A DNA stretch of 64,000 nt from Bartonella machadoae (GTDB taxonomy: Bacteria; Pseudomonadota; Alphaproteobacteria; Rhizobiales; Rhizobiaceae). Under the pieces are notes generated by a model that did not search any database, was not told where the DNA came from, and saw nothing but the letters and a program-made list of their open reading frames with translations. This document shows, piece after piece, positions 31,828 to 39,798 of the stretch. The DNA is taken from NCBI RefSeq assembly GCF_022559585.1, contig NZ_CP087114.1:1095095-1159094 (forward strand), given 5' to 3'. Position numbers and translations under genes: made by a program. The first letter of the stretch is position 1; each line of letters starts with the position of its first letter.

Positions 31828-33039
31828 ATGAGCAAGATATCAGATAATCATGGACATTCTTCTTGGCAGCTAATGAAAAAGAAAGTTAGTAAGAATGGAT
31901 CCCATGATCGTTATAAGACTTATGTGCCAGCTTATACTCGAATGCCATTACCGACTAATGTAAAAAAACAAGTTTTTTTCTGGCTTGGTACGTTGATCTT
32001 TTTCATTCTTTTTATGTTTGTTTTTGGATCTGTTTTGCTTCCTTTCGTAGCAGGCATCGTGTTGGCTTATTTTCTTAATCCTATTGTTCAATTTCTTGAA
32101 AAAATTGGTATTCGCCGCGCTTTTGGTACTATTCTTATTACCTTGTTTATCATTGTTGTTTTTGTTGCTGCTTTAATCATTTTAATTCCTATTATTACTT
32201 GGCAAATACAGCAATTTATGAGTGACGGTTTGCCTGTTTATATGAATCGTATTCAAACTTTTTTCGTTGAACATGATTTCGATTGGGTTAGACGTTATTT
32301 TGGCAGTGATCCAAATGAATTACAGAGTAATATTAAAGGGCTGTTGGGAAAAAGTTCTGATTTTATTACCTCTCTTTTAAATTCACTTTTGAAGTCAGGA
32401 AAATCTATCGTTAATCTCGTGAGTCTCTTTGTGGTCGCTCCTGTGGTGGCATTTTACATGTTATTAGATTGGCCGCGTATGGTTGCAACTGTTGATTCGT
32501 TGATACCGCGAGATCATCTTGAAACCGTTCGTAGTATTTTTCATGAAATAGATCGAGCTATTGCTGGGTTTGTTCGTGGACAGGGAACAGTTTGTTTAAT
32601 ATTAGGAGGATATTACGCGATTGGTCTGACGATTACAGGGCTTAATTTTGGTCTTTTAATTGGTATGTTTATTGGCCTTATCAGCTTTGTCCCTTATATT
32701 GGTACAATGAGTGGTTTTTTACTCTCCGTTGGTGTTGCATGGGTTCAGTTTTATCCAGACAGTTGGGGATGGCTTATCGTTGTTGTCGTGCTCTTTTTAA
32801 TTGGGCAATTTATTGAAGGCTACATTCTTCAACCAAAACTTGTGGGGTCATCCGTAGGACTGCATCCAGTGTGGTTGATGTTTGCACTTTTTGCTTTTTC
32901 TTCACTCTTTGGATTCACGGGGATGCTTGTTGCTGTTCCTGCAGCAGCGGCTGTTGGTGTTTTGGTTCGTTTTGCTCTTCATACTTATCTTAATTCTCAG
33001 TTATATTCGCGAAATGGAAATTCGGAGTCATTAGAATGA
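31828..33039 (+). CDS. AI-2E family transporter / PerM-like permease
   Basis: A 403-residue inner-membrane protein of the AI-2E transporter (PerM/YdgG) family, with about seven to eight transmembrane helices grouped as in the family: LVLAYFLNPIVQFLEKIGIRRAF near residue 75, a soluble central part, and the C-terminal FGLLIGMFIGLISFVPYIGTM and GQFIEGYILQPKLVGSSVGLHP motifs. Transport substrate unknown. It ends overlapping hdaA by four bases, so the two form an operon; permease-hdaA pairing is common in alphaproteobacteria. Confidence 0.88.
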   Translation: MSKISDNHGHSSWQLMKKKVSKNGSHDRYKTYVPAYTRMPLPTNVKKQVFFWLGTLIFFILFMFVFGSVLLPFVAGIVLAYFLNPIVQFLEKIGIRRAFGTILITLFIIVVFVAALIILIPIITWQIQQFMSDGLPVYMNRIQTFFVEHDFDWVRRYFGSDPNELQSNIKGLLGKSSDFITSLLNSLLKSGKSIVNLVSLFVVAPVVAFYMLLDWPRMVATVDSLIPRDHLETVRSIFHEIDRAIAGFVRGQGTVCLILGGYYAIGLTITGLNFGLLIGMFIGLISFVPYIGTMSGFLLSVGVAWVQFYPDSWGWLIVVVVLFLIGQFIEGYILQPKLVGSSVGLHPVWLMFALFAFSSLFGFTGMLVAVPAAAAVGVLVRFALHTYLNSQLYSRNGNSESLE

Positions 33040-33725
33040 ATGGGAGTGAAACGCAATTACCCTTAAACTTTTCTTATAATTCAGCTTTCCAATTTGATGA
33101 CTTAGTGGTGACGGAAAGCAATCGTATGGCTTTTCAACTTATTGATCATTGGCCAAACTGGATCTTACCTATCGCAGTGTTGGTTGGAAAGGAAGGATCT
33201 GGAAAAACCCATTTTTCTAGTGTATGGGCACAAAAAGCTGAAGCCTTCGTTGTTTCTCGTAATAAAATTGATCAGGCTGTTGCAGTGGCTTCTTCAGGAA
33301 GTCCCTTGTTAATTGAGGATATTGATGCCGGTGAAATCAGTGAGAGAGGACTTTTTCACTTAATTAATAGCATTAAGCAAGCAAATCTTGATGCGTGTCG
33401 CGCTACTTTGTTGATAACTGCACGCACAGTTCCTTCTGTGTGGGATTTAAAGTTAAATGATCTAAAAAGTCGCCTTAATTCGGTTATGTTAGTGACTATT
33501 AATCAGCCTGATGATGCATTGTTAACAGCTGTTGCTTTTAAACTTTTTTCTGATAAACAGATTATCGTTCATCCAGATGCTGTTTATTATCTTGTAAGGC
33601 GTTGTGAACGTTCTTTATTTGCATTGAAACGTGTGATTGATTCTGTTGATCGGTTAGCATTACAGAGAAAAAGTAAAATAACGCGTGCTGTTATTGGTGA
33701 AGTTCTTAATATGCAAATACAGTAA
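33036..33725 (+). CDS. hdaA: HdaA, DnaA-related regulator of replication initiation
   Basis: A 229-residue AAA+ protein related to DnaA domain III that promotes ATP hydrolysis by DnaA after initiation, together with the sliding clamp. The N-terminus has a clamp-binding motif QLPLNF (residues 7-12). Walker A is GKEGSGKTH near residue 52, Walker B is LLIEDIDAGE near residue 90, and the C-terminal arginine-rich sensor region is YYLVRRCERSLFALKRVID. The start ATG overlaps the permease stop (ATGA). Confidence 0.9.
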   Translation: MNGSETQLPLNFSYNSAFQFDDLVVTESNRMAFQLIDHWPNWILPIAVLVGKEGSGKTHFSSVWAQKAEAFVVSRNKIDQAVAVASSGSPLLIEDIDAGEISERGLFHLINSIKQANLDACRATLLITARTVPSVWDLKLNDLKSRLNSVMLVTINQPDDALLTAVAFKLFSDKQIIVHPDAVYYLVRRCERSLFALKRVIDSVDRLALQRKSKITRAVIGEVLNMQIQ

Positions 33726-33863
33726 AATACCTTTTATCATGGTTCAGATTATTCAAGAAAGAGTACTTTTATTCTCTTTGTTATTATAGTGTGAAGGCAG
33801 GCAGTACATGGTTTCAGTTCTCAGCCTTTTAAACATTTATCGATGGTAAATAACCGCATATTT

Positions 33864-34142
33864 TCATTTGTTTTTTTTCATGGTATATTTTTTAATGGGG
33901 TCACGACCTTCGCGTAAAACAGAACGCCATTGGGTTGCCAATTCACGGGCTTTTTTTTAAGAGACATTTTTTAAAGTACCCAAGCCCATTTCACGACGCC
34001 GTCCGTGGATGGTATAGCGGTAAAGCCATTGAGCACCACCATCTTTACGCTTATGAAGGTGCAAGCCGGCACCATCATACTCTTTACCGCTCCCCAATGT
34101 TTTGCGACAGCCCTTGGTATTTAGACGATTCATAACAGGCAT
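33864..34142 (-). pseudogene. Tyrosine integrase remnant with in-frame stop
   Basis: The minus strand encodes the N-terminal arm-binding region of a phage-type tyrosine integrase (LHLHKRKDGGAQWLYRYTIHGRRREMGLGTLKNVS), then an in-frame TAA at 33957-33959, then in the same frame the continuing family sequence KARELATQWRSVLREGRDPI. After about 33870 similarity fades; the catalytic domain is missing. The stop lies in a run of eight A residues on this strand. It sits beside a tRNA gene, the usual target of such integrases, and is probably what remains of an element other than the prophage to the right, or of its old integrase. Confidence 0.8.
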
Positions 34143-34560
34143 TTTTGCTTCTTTTTAAACGGTTTTTTACCCACACAACAACCCCGCTTATGGTGTGCAG
34201 AAACATCGTTTCACTTGATTCAACATAAGGGGATTTGAATTGAGAGAATCTTAATATTCAGGGGGCTCATTCAACAGGCAAAATAGCAAATTATCATTAT
34301 AAATCAACATCTTGTACAATGTGTTTCATATGCATTATTTGAAGAATATGGGTAAGTGCATTGTTTGTTGACATGGAGTCAATTCTTTCTCTTGTGAAAC
34401 CCCTTTTCTTTTTTCTGTAATCAATGTTTTTTCGCAGAAAAAAGTTCTAAAATCCTTTTTTCCTGTAAAGAAAAGCAATAAAATTAAAGAAAGATGTGTT
34501 TTTCTCTTGCACTTCTGTTATGAAAATTTTAGGAAATATCCATTGGATCAATATGAATGG
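34143..34560. other. Non-coding region upstream of tRNA-Pro
   Basis: About 420 bases without a gene. A small inverted repeat TTGAC-ATGGA-GTCAA lies at 34368-34382. The promoter of the tRNA should be in the last 100 bases but I cannot assign it with confidence. Confidence 0.4.
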
Positions 34561-34637
34561 CGGAGCGTAGCGCAGCTTGGTAGCGCACCTGATTTGGGAT
34601 CAGGGGGTCGTAGGTTCGAATCCTATCGCTCCGACCA
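34561..34637 (+). tRNA. tRNA-Pro (anticodon TGG)
   Basis: A 77-base cloverleaf: acceptor stem CGGAGCG (34561-34567) pairs with CGCTCCG (34627-34633), the anticodon loop is TTTGGGA with anticodon TGG, the T-arm contains GGTTCGAATCC, and discriminator A plus CCA (34634-34637) are encoded. Confidence 0.97.
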
Positions 34638-34728
34638 TGTTTGATTTTATACAAGAGAATGGCCCAATTGGGTGCGTGTGATGGAAGGATTATCGTTCAA
34701 GCCCTGTGTATTCTGAAGGAAAGTGATC

Positions 34729-35034
34729 ATGATCGCACGTATTTATAGCCCTGCGAAGACAGCGATGCAGTCTGGTAGGAGAAATACTGGTTTTTGGATT
34801 TTACAATATGAGCCGCTACAGGCGAAAATGCGTGATCCTCTTATGGGATATACGGCAACATCTGATATGAATAATCAGATAAGAGTCCAATTTAATAACA
34901 AAGAAGAGGCCATTGCTTTCGCACGCAAGAATGCTATTCCCTATCGTGTAGAAAAAGCACATAGATCGATTCGGCGTGCTGTTTCTTATTCTGATAATTT
35001 TCGCAGTGATAGGCAGCAATCTTGGACGCATTGA
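34729..35034 (+). CDS. NDUFS4-like ETC complex I accessory subunit
   Basis: A 101-residue protein of the ETC complex I subunit conserved region (NDUFS4) family: ARIYSPAKTAMQSGRRNTGFW, WILQYEPL, DPLMGYTATSDMNNQIRVQF and FARKNAIPYRVEKAH are typical. In alphaproteobacteria this is an accessory subunit on the peripheral arm of NADH:quinone oxidoreductase. ATG 34729 has AAGGAAA at good spacing; an in-frame GTG at 34723 lies too close to that site. It lies between two tRNA genes. Confidence 0.88.
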   Translation: MIARIYSPAKTAMQSGRRNTGFWILQYEPLQAKMRDPLMGYTATSDMNNQIRVQFNNKEEAIAFARKNAIPYRVEKAHRSIRRAVSYSDNFRSDRQQSWTH

Positions 35035-35067
35035 GTGAAAGGTGCTATTATTGGGAAATGATCAGTT

Positions 35068-35144
<77 letters not shown>

Positions 35145-35234
35145 TTCAATCTTTAACCATAAATAACTTACTGATTTTCCATATGTTTTTTTAAGGTGCG
35201 GGATACATGAATAAAGGTTAGGGAATAGGGTTTT

Positions 35235-35627
35235 CTAACATTCCTCCGCAACACGAACATTTTTTTGGCTTTTCTCTTCTCTAATCGTTTCTAGTATTCC
35301 TTTGAATGATTCTAAATCCTGTTGTGAAAAAACCTTTAAAAGTCTTGTAAACATGCCAACGGTTTCACGACACAAGGGATCAGACGACTTGATGGTAAAA
35401 CTGCTGCGACAAGCATCCGATTCTCTCCTTAGACGGGCGGCTGCCTCTTGATTTAAAGCGTAAACCTCTATGATCTTTTCTTCCATGCCAACGGGTACAG
35501 ATTTTTTGCCAATTTCTACAGATGATAAAAATGGGACAGAGATGTCTAATTTCTTAGCCATATCTAAAAGACGTTCAGAGTGATCTATGCGAAGTTTGCG
35601 TAAGGTTTTACCAAAGGGTGTAATCAT
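35235..35627 (-). CDS. XRE-family helix-turn-helix regulator
   Basis: A 130-residue DNA-binding protein. The N-terminal Cro/CI-type helix-turn-helix spans about residues 5-58 (FGKTLRKLRIDHSERLLDMAKKLDISVPFLSSVEIGKKSVP); the rest is helical and may dimerise. ATG 35627 has AGGA upstream. It is the last phage-end gene on this strand, separated from the holin-like gene by 125 bases that contain its own promoter candidate. Could be a prophage regulator, but the main CI-type repressor cannot be assigned from this window. Confidence 0.8.
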   Translation of the reverse strand: MITPFGKTLRKLRIDHSERLLDMAKKLDISVPFLSSVEIGKKSVPVGMEEKIIEVYALNQEAAARLRRESDACRSSFTIKSSDPLCRETVGMFTRLLKVFSQQDLESFKGILETIREEKSQKNVRVAEEC

Positions 35628-35664
35628 CTAAAAAATCCTATGAAACAAATGAACATTCACCTTG

Positions 35665-35672
35665 ATTCTAGC
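35665..35672 (-). promoter_or_regulatory. Candidate extended -10 promoter for the XRE gene
   Basis: On the minus strand TGCTAGAAT (an extended -10, TGnTAnAAT) lies about 40 bases upstream of the XRE start. A TTGAGA sits 20 bases further up, too far for a good -35. Confidence 0.4.
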
Positions 35673-35752
35673 ATATTTGAAAATTATTTCTCTCAATTCT
35701 TAGGAAAGATTTCTTTTCAAAGGGAAACTATTTTAAGAGAGATATGGAGGAA

Positions 35753-35971
35753 CTAACTCTTTGAAAACCACTGTTTTAAATGGGCAAAAACATTGTCTAT
35801 TGCATCCATAATCCGAGCAAAGTCAAGGATGAGTAAAAAGAGAAAAAAGGCTATCCACTTCATCAAGCGAGACATCATTTTTACATTTTGATAAGTGATG
35901 ATTATTTCTTGAAGCATTTCTTTTTCTGCTTCTGTAAGCGCGGTGGTTTTTTTAGTGTTTTTTCTAGCCAT
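35753..35971 (-). CDS. Small holin-like membrane protein of the lysis cassette
   Basis: A 72-residue protein from ATG 35971 (GGTGG just upstream): a charged N-terminus, an amphipathic stretch (TEAEKEMLQEIIITYQNVKM), one strong transmembrane helix (about residues 37-58, MKWIAFFLFLLILDFARIMD) and a short tail. Small size, one membrane span and its place as last gene of the lysozyme-spanin cluster suggest a holin or holin partner; there is no diagnostic motif. Its start overlaps the end of the Rz1-like gene by eight bases. Confidence 0.55.
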   Translation of the reverse strand: MARKNTKKTTALTEAEKEMLQEIIITYQNVKMMSRLMKWIAFFLFLLILDFARIMDAIDNVFAHLKQWFSKS

Positions 35972-36170
35972 GTTTCCACCCACATAAATATTCACCCTGC
36001 TTGTTATGCTTTAAGATCTCTCTTGCTAAGTTTGAACTGATGATGTTCAAATCTTGTCGCTGCAAATATATCGGCAACCAACCCACACAAGAAGAAGCAA
36101 CTTTATTTGTCGCGCAACCAGTGAGAGAGATCAGTACGCACATCAGCATCACTTTTTTTATTAATTTCAT
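35964..36170 (-). CDS. Rz1-like lysis lipoprotein (candidate outer-membrane spanin)
   Basis: A 68-residue lipoprotein: signal peptide MKLIKKVMLMCVLISLTGC with lipobox LTGC at residues 16-19, then a short periplasmic part (PIYLQRQDLNIISSNLAREI). It overlaps the upstream Rz-like gene by 68 bases in another frame, the arrangement of Rz/Rz1 spanin pairs, in which an inner-membrane coiled-coil protein and an outer-membrane lipoprotein fuse the two membranes at lysis. The CGW-containing C-terminus resembles small lysis-region proteins of other alphaproteobacterial phages. It is less proline-rich than classical Rz1. Confidence 0.65.
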   Translation of the reverse strand: MKLIKKVMLMCVLISLTGCATNKVASSCVGWLPIYLQRQDLNIISSNLAREILKHNKQGEYLCGWKHG

Positions 36171-36330
36171 TTTCTACCTCAAGCCGTGTTGTTGCAGTCT
36201 TTAAAATCTTCTCTGTTTGCTTTTGCTGTTCAGTTCTTTTGCCAAGAACAAAAGCTTTTGCTACAATCATAAAAAAAGCGGCTAAAGCCGCACCTGTTAG
36301 CATCAGATTTTTTTTCATCCATAAAATCAT
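36103..36330 (-). CDS. Rz-like inner-membrane spanin candidate
   Basis: A 75-residue protein starting at ATG 36330, which overlaps the lysozyme stop (ATGA) and has AGGAA nine bases upstream. One N-terminal transmembrane helix (LMLTGAALAAFFMIVAKAF, about residues 9-27) precedes a charged, coiled-coil-like region (EQQKQTEKILKTATTRLEVE). The longer frame back to 36624 is antisense-free overlap with lysozyme and not real. The topology and the overlap with a lipoprotein gene support the i-spanin role. Confidence 0.65.
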   Translation of the reverse strand: MILWMKKNLMLTGAALAAFFMIVAKAFVLGKRTEQQKQTEKILKTATTRLEVENEINKKSDADVRTDLSHWLRDK

Positions 36331-36989
36331 AATTTGTGTTCCTGAAAGCGTCTTGCGACACAGAAAAGACCGGCACAGGCGGCTAAAACCATAATGGTTG
36401 CCAATGCCCATTGGATGGGACCATTGCCCGCTAACAAGCCGCCAAGACCAGAGAAAGAACCAATGATGGGGGCAAGCGCTTCCGCTTTGAAAATCCCCAT
36501 TGGCTGTTTGGTTTCTACTGGTTGATAATTGGAGGAAACATAAGCGCCTTTTGCCCATAAGCCTGCTTCTGCTGTACGCCGGTGTACGAGACCTTGAAGG
36601 CGCTTTCCACCCGCTTTGGTCCATTTTTGTAATTCAGAGGGGATTGCTTCATATTCACCTTGATTGAGTTTTTTTAACAGTGTCGAATTGCAAAAGGCTG
36701 CTGTTCCTACATTATAACAAAAGGACACGAGTGCTGCGAATTGTTCGTCTGTTAAGGAAACTTGAACAGCGTGTTCAACAGCATTCTCAAATTGTTGCAA
36801 ATCATGGCAAAGAAACTCTTCTGCTTGTTCTTCAGTGATTATCATGCCCTTATGAACAAAGGGTTTTCCAGCAGAATTTGTATGTCCATAACCAATGGTC
36901 CATATACCAATGGCATCTTTATAGGCGTTGAGACGCAAGCCTTCCCATTGTTTAATAAGTGCTAATCCTTCTGATGATATTTTTCTCAT
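36327..36989 (-). CDS. Phage endolysin, T4-type lysozyme (GH24) with C-terminal membrane helix
   Basis: A 220-residue muramidase that cleaves peptidoglycan at lysis. The Glu-8aa-Asp-5aa-Thr triad of T4 lysozyme is visible: Glu in KQWEGLRLN, Asp in NAYKDAIG, Thr in WTIGYGHT, at exactly the T4 spacing. The catalytic domain ends near residue 150; the C-terminus has a hydrophobic segment (GPIQWALATIMVLAACAGLF, about 190-210), so the enzyme may be membrane-anchored or tail-anchored rather than soluble. ATG 36989 has GGAG six bases upstream, which decides the start over the upstream ATG at 37001. Confidence 0.92.
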   Translation of the reverse strand: MRKISSEGLALIKQWEGLRLNAYKDAIGIWTIGYGHTNSAGKPFVHKGMIITEEQAEEFLCHDLQQFENAVEHAVQVSLTDEQFAALVSFCYNVGTAAFCNSTLLKKLNQGEYEAIPSELQKWTKAGGKRLQGLVHRRTAEAGLWAKGAYVSSNYQPVETKQPMGIFKAEALAPIIGSFSGLGGLLAGNGPIQWALATIMVLAACAGLFCVARRFQEHKL

Positions 36990-37135
36990 AGGTTTCTCCA
37001 TAAAAAAAGCTCCGCACAAGGCAGAGCTGGATTTAAAAGTGAATCTCTTGTCTCTTCGAAAAGATGGCTTATTAAAACTTATGTAGTTTTTTCACTGAAA
37101 CATAAGAATATTTTTCTCAACTTTTCATTTTCCTC

Positions 37136-37164
37136 TTGACAAATATTCGTTTATAAACGAATAT
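37136..37164 (+). promoter_or_regulatory. Promoter with a perfect 22-bp palindrome for the HI1419/HI1420-type TA locus
   Basis: TTGACA (37136-37141) is followed by a perfect 22-bp palindrome at 37143-37164 with 11-bp arms and no loop (left arm ATATTCGTTTA). It fills the -35/-10 interval and ends six bases before the toxin ATG at 37170. This fits an autoregulation operator. With a -10 around 37159-37167, the transcript would start at or next to the ATG, so the toxin mRNA may be leaderless. Confidence 0.75.
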
Positions 37165-37169
37165 ATATC

Positions 37170-37492
37170 ATGTTTGAAATACGTCACTACCTTACCTCTG
37201 ATGGCAAAAACTTGATAACTGATTGGCTGCGAAAGCTCCGTGATGTACAGGCTAAAACTGCTATTATTCGCCGCCTTAATCGCTTAGAGCAAGGAAACTT
37301 TGGTGATTTTAGCCGCTTCGTGATGGTGTTCATGAACTGCGTATTAATATTGGTCCTGGCTACCGAGTTTATTATGCACAGTCTGGAAAGACCGTATTGT
37401 TGCTATTATGCGGCGGTAGCAAAAAAACACAAGATACTGATATCACTCGCGCATGTGCTTGTTGGCGTGATTGGCAAAACCGTGAAGATTAA
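37170..37492 (+). pseudogene. Frameshifted RelE-superfamily toxin (HI1419/Gp49-like)
   Basis: The first 48 codons (EIRHYLTSDGKNLITDWLRK...LEQGNFGDF) match phage-derived Gp49/HI1419-type addiction killer proteins. After GATTTTA near 37312 the correct sequence continues only in another frame (PLRDGVHELRINIGPGYRVYY, LLLLCGGSKKTQDTDITRA) and ends with TAA at 37490-37492. One missing base, most easily an A in TTTTAAG, explains this. The unshifted frame runs on to 37508 with a non-family, hydrophobic C-terminus. The conserved C-terminal half is therefore not made, and the toxin is probably inactive. Confidence 0.85.
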
Positions 37493-37504
37493 AGGAGTGC
37501 AAAA

Positions 37505-37816
37505 ATGAAAGACTGTAACCATGATGATGCAATGGCGGAAATTTTCTATGATGACCCTAAGATAGCAGCAGCTACCCTTGATGCAATCCTAGCAGATGGT
37601 GATCAAGGTGAATTGCTTGTAACACTTCGCCAAATGGCTAAAGCTTATGGTGGTGTTCAAGCTGTAGCTAAAGCAGCCAACTTGAATCCCACACAGCTTT
37701 ACCGTACACTTTCAGAAAAAGGCAATCCAGAGTTTCGCAGCCTGAATGCTTTACTGCGTACCATGGGATTTCGCTTAGCTGTACAGCCTCTTGAACGACC
37801 AGTTCCACACGTTTAA
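37505..37816 (+). CDS. Antitoxin of the HI1420 (HigA-like) family
   Basis: A 103-residue DNA-binding antitoxin: EIFYDDPKIAAATLDAILADGD then a helix-turn-helix in YGGVQAVAKAANLNPTQLYRTLSEKGNPEFRSLNALLRTMG. It is intact, starts 12 bases after the true toxin stop and is preceded by AAAGGAG. With the partner toxin frameshifted, it may persist as a stand-alone repressor or as protection against related toxins. Confidence 0.88.
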   Translation: MKDCNHDDAMAEIFYDDPKIAAATLDAILADGDQGELLVTLRQMAKAYGGVQAVAKAANLNPTQLYRTLSEKGNPEFRSLNALLRTMGFRLAVQPLERPVPHV

Positions 37817-37884
37817 TCTGTTGTATTGAGTGTATTAATTGTCTTCTTAAACAACAGTGTTTTATAGCAAAACATGGTAGCTTA

Positions 37885-39195
37885 TTATGTATCCTCCTCA
37901 TCCATATGGATGACGCCTTCACCTTCATCATATGCATTTTGTGGAGCATTTGAATCAAGAGTGTCATCCTTATCTGGTGTTGTGTTTGCAACATTTCCAG
38001 CGGCGTCTTCTTGTCCTTCATCAAAAAGTTCGCACTCTATTTTTGTGGTGTAACCACCCGTTTTATCAAGCTTGTGCTTGACGCTTTTGATGCGCCATTC
38101 TGCTGGTATATAAGGACGGAAAGGGGGCTCTTGAACAAGCTTTGCTTCTGCTTGCACAAAGGGATCACCACCAATATCACAGGAGAAAGAAGATTTACCC
38201 CGTGATGATTTGTTACGATAAGCAGCAATAGCCGCAACAGCTTCTGATTGATTATGATAGGTATATTTGAGTTCATGAAACGGTGAATGACCGGATTTGA
38301 CTTCTTTCTTTTCACCACTGCGCAGATCATAATAGGTTGCGATAACGCCGCCTTTTTTCTCTTGTTCTTGCTTCTCCGCTTCTTTTTCTGTTTTTTCTCC
38401 TCTCTCTGATTCAGATGGTTCTGGTAGATCATTTTCATCCATATGGATGGTGTTTTCATCCTCCTCTATCTCTTCTGGTGCACGTGCATCTGCTGCGGCT
38501 TTTTGGTCCTCACCACCATCGGTTTCTAGACCATTGGCTGCACCTGCTTCATCCCGTGCACTGTATTTAAAATCCCAACATGTGCACTGTTCCTCATGAA
38601 GAACCACTATGGGAAGTGTCTCACCGGTGATAGCTTTGCCTTCTCCCCGTTTGGCAAGGACTAGCTTACCATCAACAGGCTTTGCTACCGCATCATATTC
38701 CTCTGCAAGGCGAGCGGCAAAAGCCATATCACTTTCAGATGTTTGATCAATATGACGCACAACAATTTTTGCAAGAGAAGGGTCAACCTTTGCGGTATAA
38801 CCATTACGCTGTGCGATTTCTTGAACAATATGGCCAAGTGTTTGCTGGTGATAAGATTGGCTTTTGGGTGTTCTATAAGACGTGTTCATCGCCGCAGCAC
38901 GCCCTGTAACGGTTAAGCTTTGTGGTGGACTGCTTACAGAGATCTCGTCTATCAGATAGGCTCCCATATCGCGTATTTTGTCGCCCTCATAGCCAAGTGT
39001 TACGGAAAGAACTGTTCCGATAAGGGGTATATCAAGAAAGCCATTATCACTGTTGCGTGCACGGTCATCAAGCTCTATGGTGATACGGTCGCTTTTGTCT
39101 TCTGCCTCATCGGTTATTTCAATTGATAAAACATAATCCATGAGCGTTTTGGTAATGTCTTGTCCATTTGCCATAACCATGCAAAAAGGTTTCAT
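37885..39195 (-). CDS. P2 gpD-like tail protein (late control gene D family)
   Basis: A 436-residue baseplate-hub/tail protein of the P2 gpD family. The N-terminal part (DITKTLMDYVLSIEITDEAEDKSDRITIELDD) and the central region (SDMAFAARLAEEYDAVAKPVDGKLVLAKRG) are typical. An acidic, glutamate-rich insertion lies at about residues 225-285, and IHMDE occurs twice: in that insertion and at the very C-terminus. ATG 39195 overlaps the gpX stop (ATGA); the frame begins earlier at 39210 but that start is less likely. Last gene of the tail operon. Confidence 0.88.
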   Translation of the reverse strand: MKPFCMVMANGQDITKTLMDYVLSIEITDEAEDKSDRITIELDDRARNSDNGFLDIPLIGTVLSVTLGYEGDKIRDMGAYLIDEISVSSPPQSLTVTGRAAAMNTSYRTPKSQSYHQQTLGHIVQEIAQRNGYTAKVDPSLAKIVVRHIDQTSESDMAFAARLAEEYDAVAKPVDGKLVLAKRGEGKAITGETLPIVVLHEEQCTCWDFKYSARDEAGAANGLETDGGEDQKAAADARAPEEIEEDENTIHMDENDLPEPSESERGEKTEKEAEKQEQEKKGGVIATYYDLRSGEKKEVKSGHSPFHELKYTYHNQSEAVAAIAAYRNKSSRGKSSFSCDIGGDPFVQAEAKLVQEPPFRPYIPAEWRIKSVKHKLDKTGGYTTKIECELFDEGQEDAAGNVANTTPDKDDTLDSNAPQNAYDEGEGVIHMDEEDT

Positions 39196-39416
39196 GATTT
39201 GCTGCCCCAAATTCTAATCACGGGTGTGGCTTTGGGATAGGGGAGGGATGGCAAAATGATTGTTATGCCTGCTGTCAAAATAGGTCCATAGTCTGCAAGC
39301 CCTAAATTTGCCGCATAGACACGTTCGACAGCAAGCGATTGTTGACCTTTGGCATAATATTTCCAGCAAATGGCATCAACCATATCGCCTTGTTTTGTCC
39401 TATAAAGATCACTCAT
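39192..39416 (-). CDS. P2 gpX-like tail protein (LysM-like)
   Basis: A 74-residue protein with the short LysM-like fold of gpX: YRTKQGDMVDAICWKYYAKG, then ANLGLADYGPILTAGITIILP. It probably binds at the baseplate-tail junction. It overlaps both neighbours (gpU upstream and gpD downstream) by four bases each. Confidence 0.88.
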   Translation of the reverse strand: MSDLYRTKQGDMVDAICWKYYAKGQQSLAVERVYAANLGLADYGPILTAGITIILPSLPYPKATPVIRIWGSKS

Positions 39417-39793
39417 AGGTCTTCACCATATTCTCTCAGTTTTACTGTAAATTCTTGTTTTTTGGGGGCACCATTATAATGAAAAACACTTTGCTTTTCC
39501 TCCACGGAAAGGATGACAAATTTGCCTAAAATTTTGCCTTGCCCTGTTACAAGAATGTGAGGTCCCTGATGGGCGATTTGCCGCAAATATTCGAGTTGTC
39601 CATGCCCACCTTTGAAATCTGGATAAATCACACCCGTTAAGGAAAATTCTGCATTTGCAACAGCAGGCAATTGAAGAGCAGCTTTTCGTCCCAATCGTCC
39701 TTGCTCGACCCATGGTATACCATAAGACAGATCAAGAGTTTGATAGGCTGCCGTTTCAATCGAAAAAATAAAACCACCCAAAGCAAGCATCAT
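39413..39793 (-). CDS. P2 gpU-like tail protein
   Basis: A 126-residue protein of the gpU family (LGGFIFSIETAAYQTLDL, PWVEQGRLGRKAALQLPA, FTLTGVIYPDF-like ALTGVIYPDFKGG). Needed for tail completion in P2-like phages. Two adjacent ATGs (39793 and 39790) are possible starts, with no strong ribosome-binding site, and it lies a few bases after the tape measure gene. Confidence 0.87.
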   Translation of the reverse strand: MMLALGGFIFSIETAAYQTLDLSYGIPWVEQGRLGRKAALQLPAVANAEFSLTGVIYPDFKGGHGQLEYLRQIAHQGPHILVTGQGKILGKFVILSVEEKQSVFHYNGAPKKQEFTVKLREYGEDL

Positions 39794-39798
39794 GGTCT

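Noticed and set aside
36331..36624. Upstream extension of the Rz-like gene
   Set aside because: It overlaps lysozyme in another frame; the real start is the ATGA overlap at 36330 with its own ribosome-binding site.
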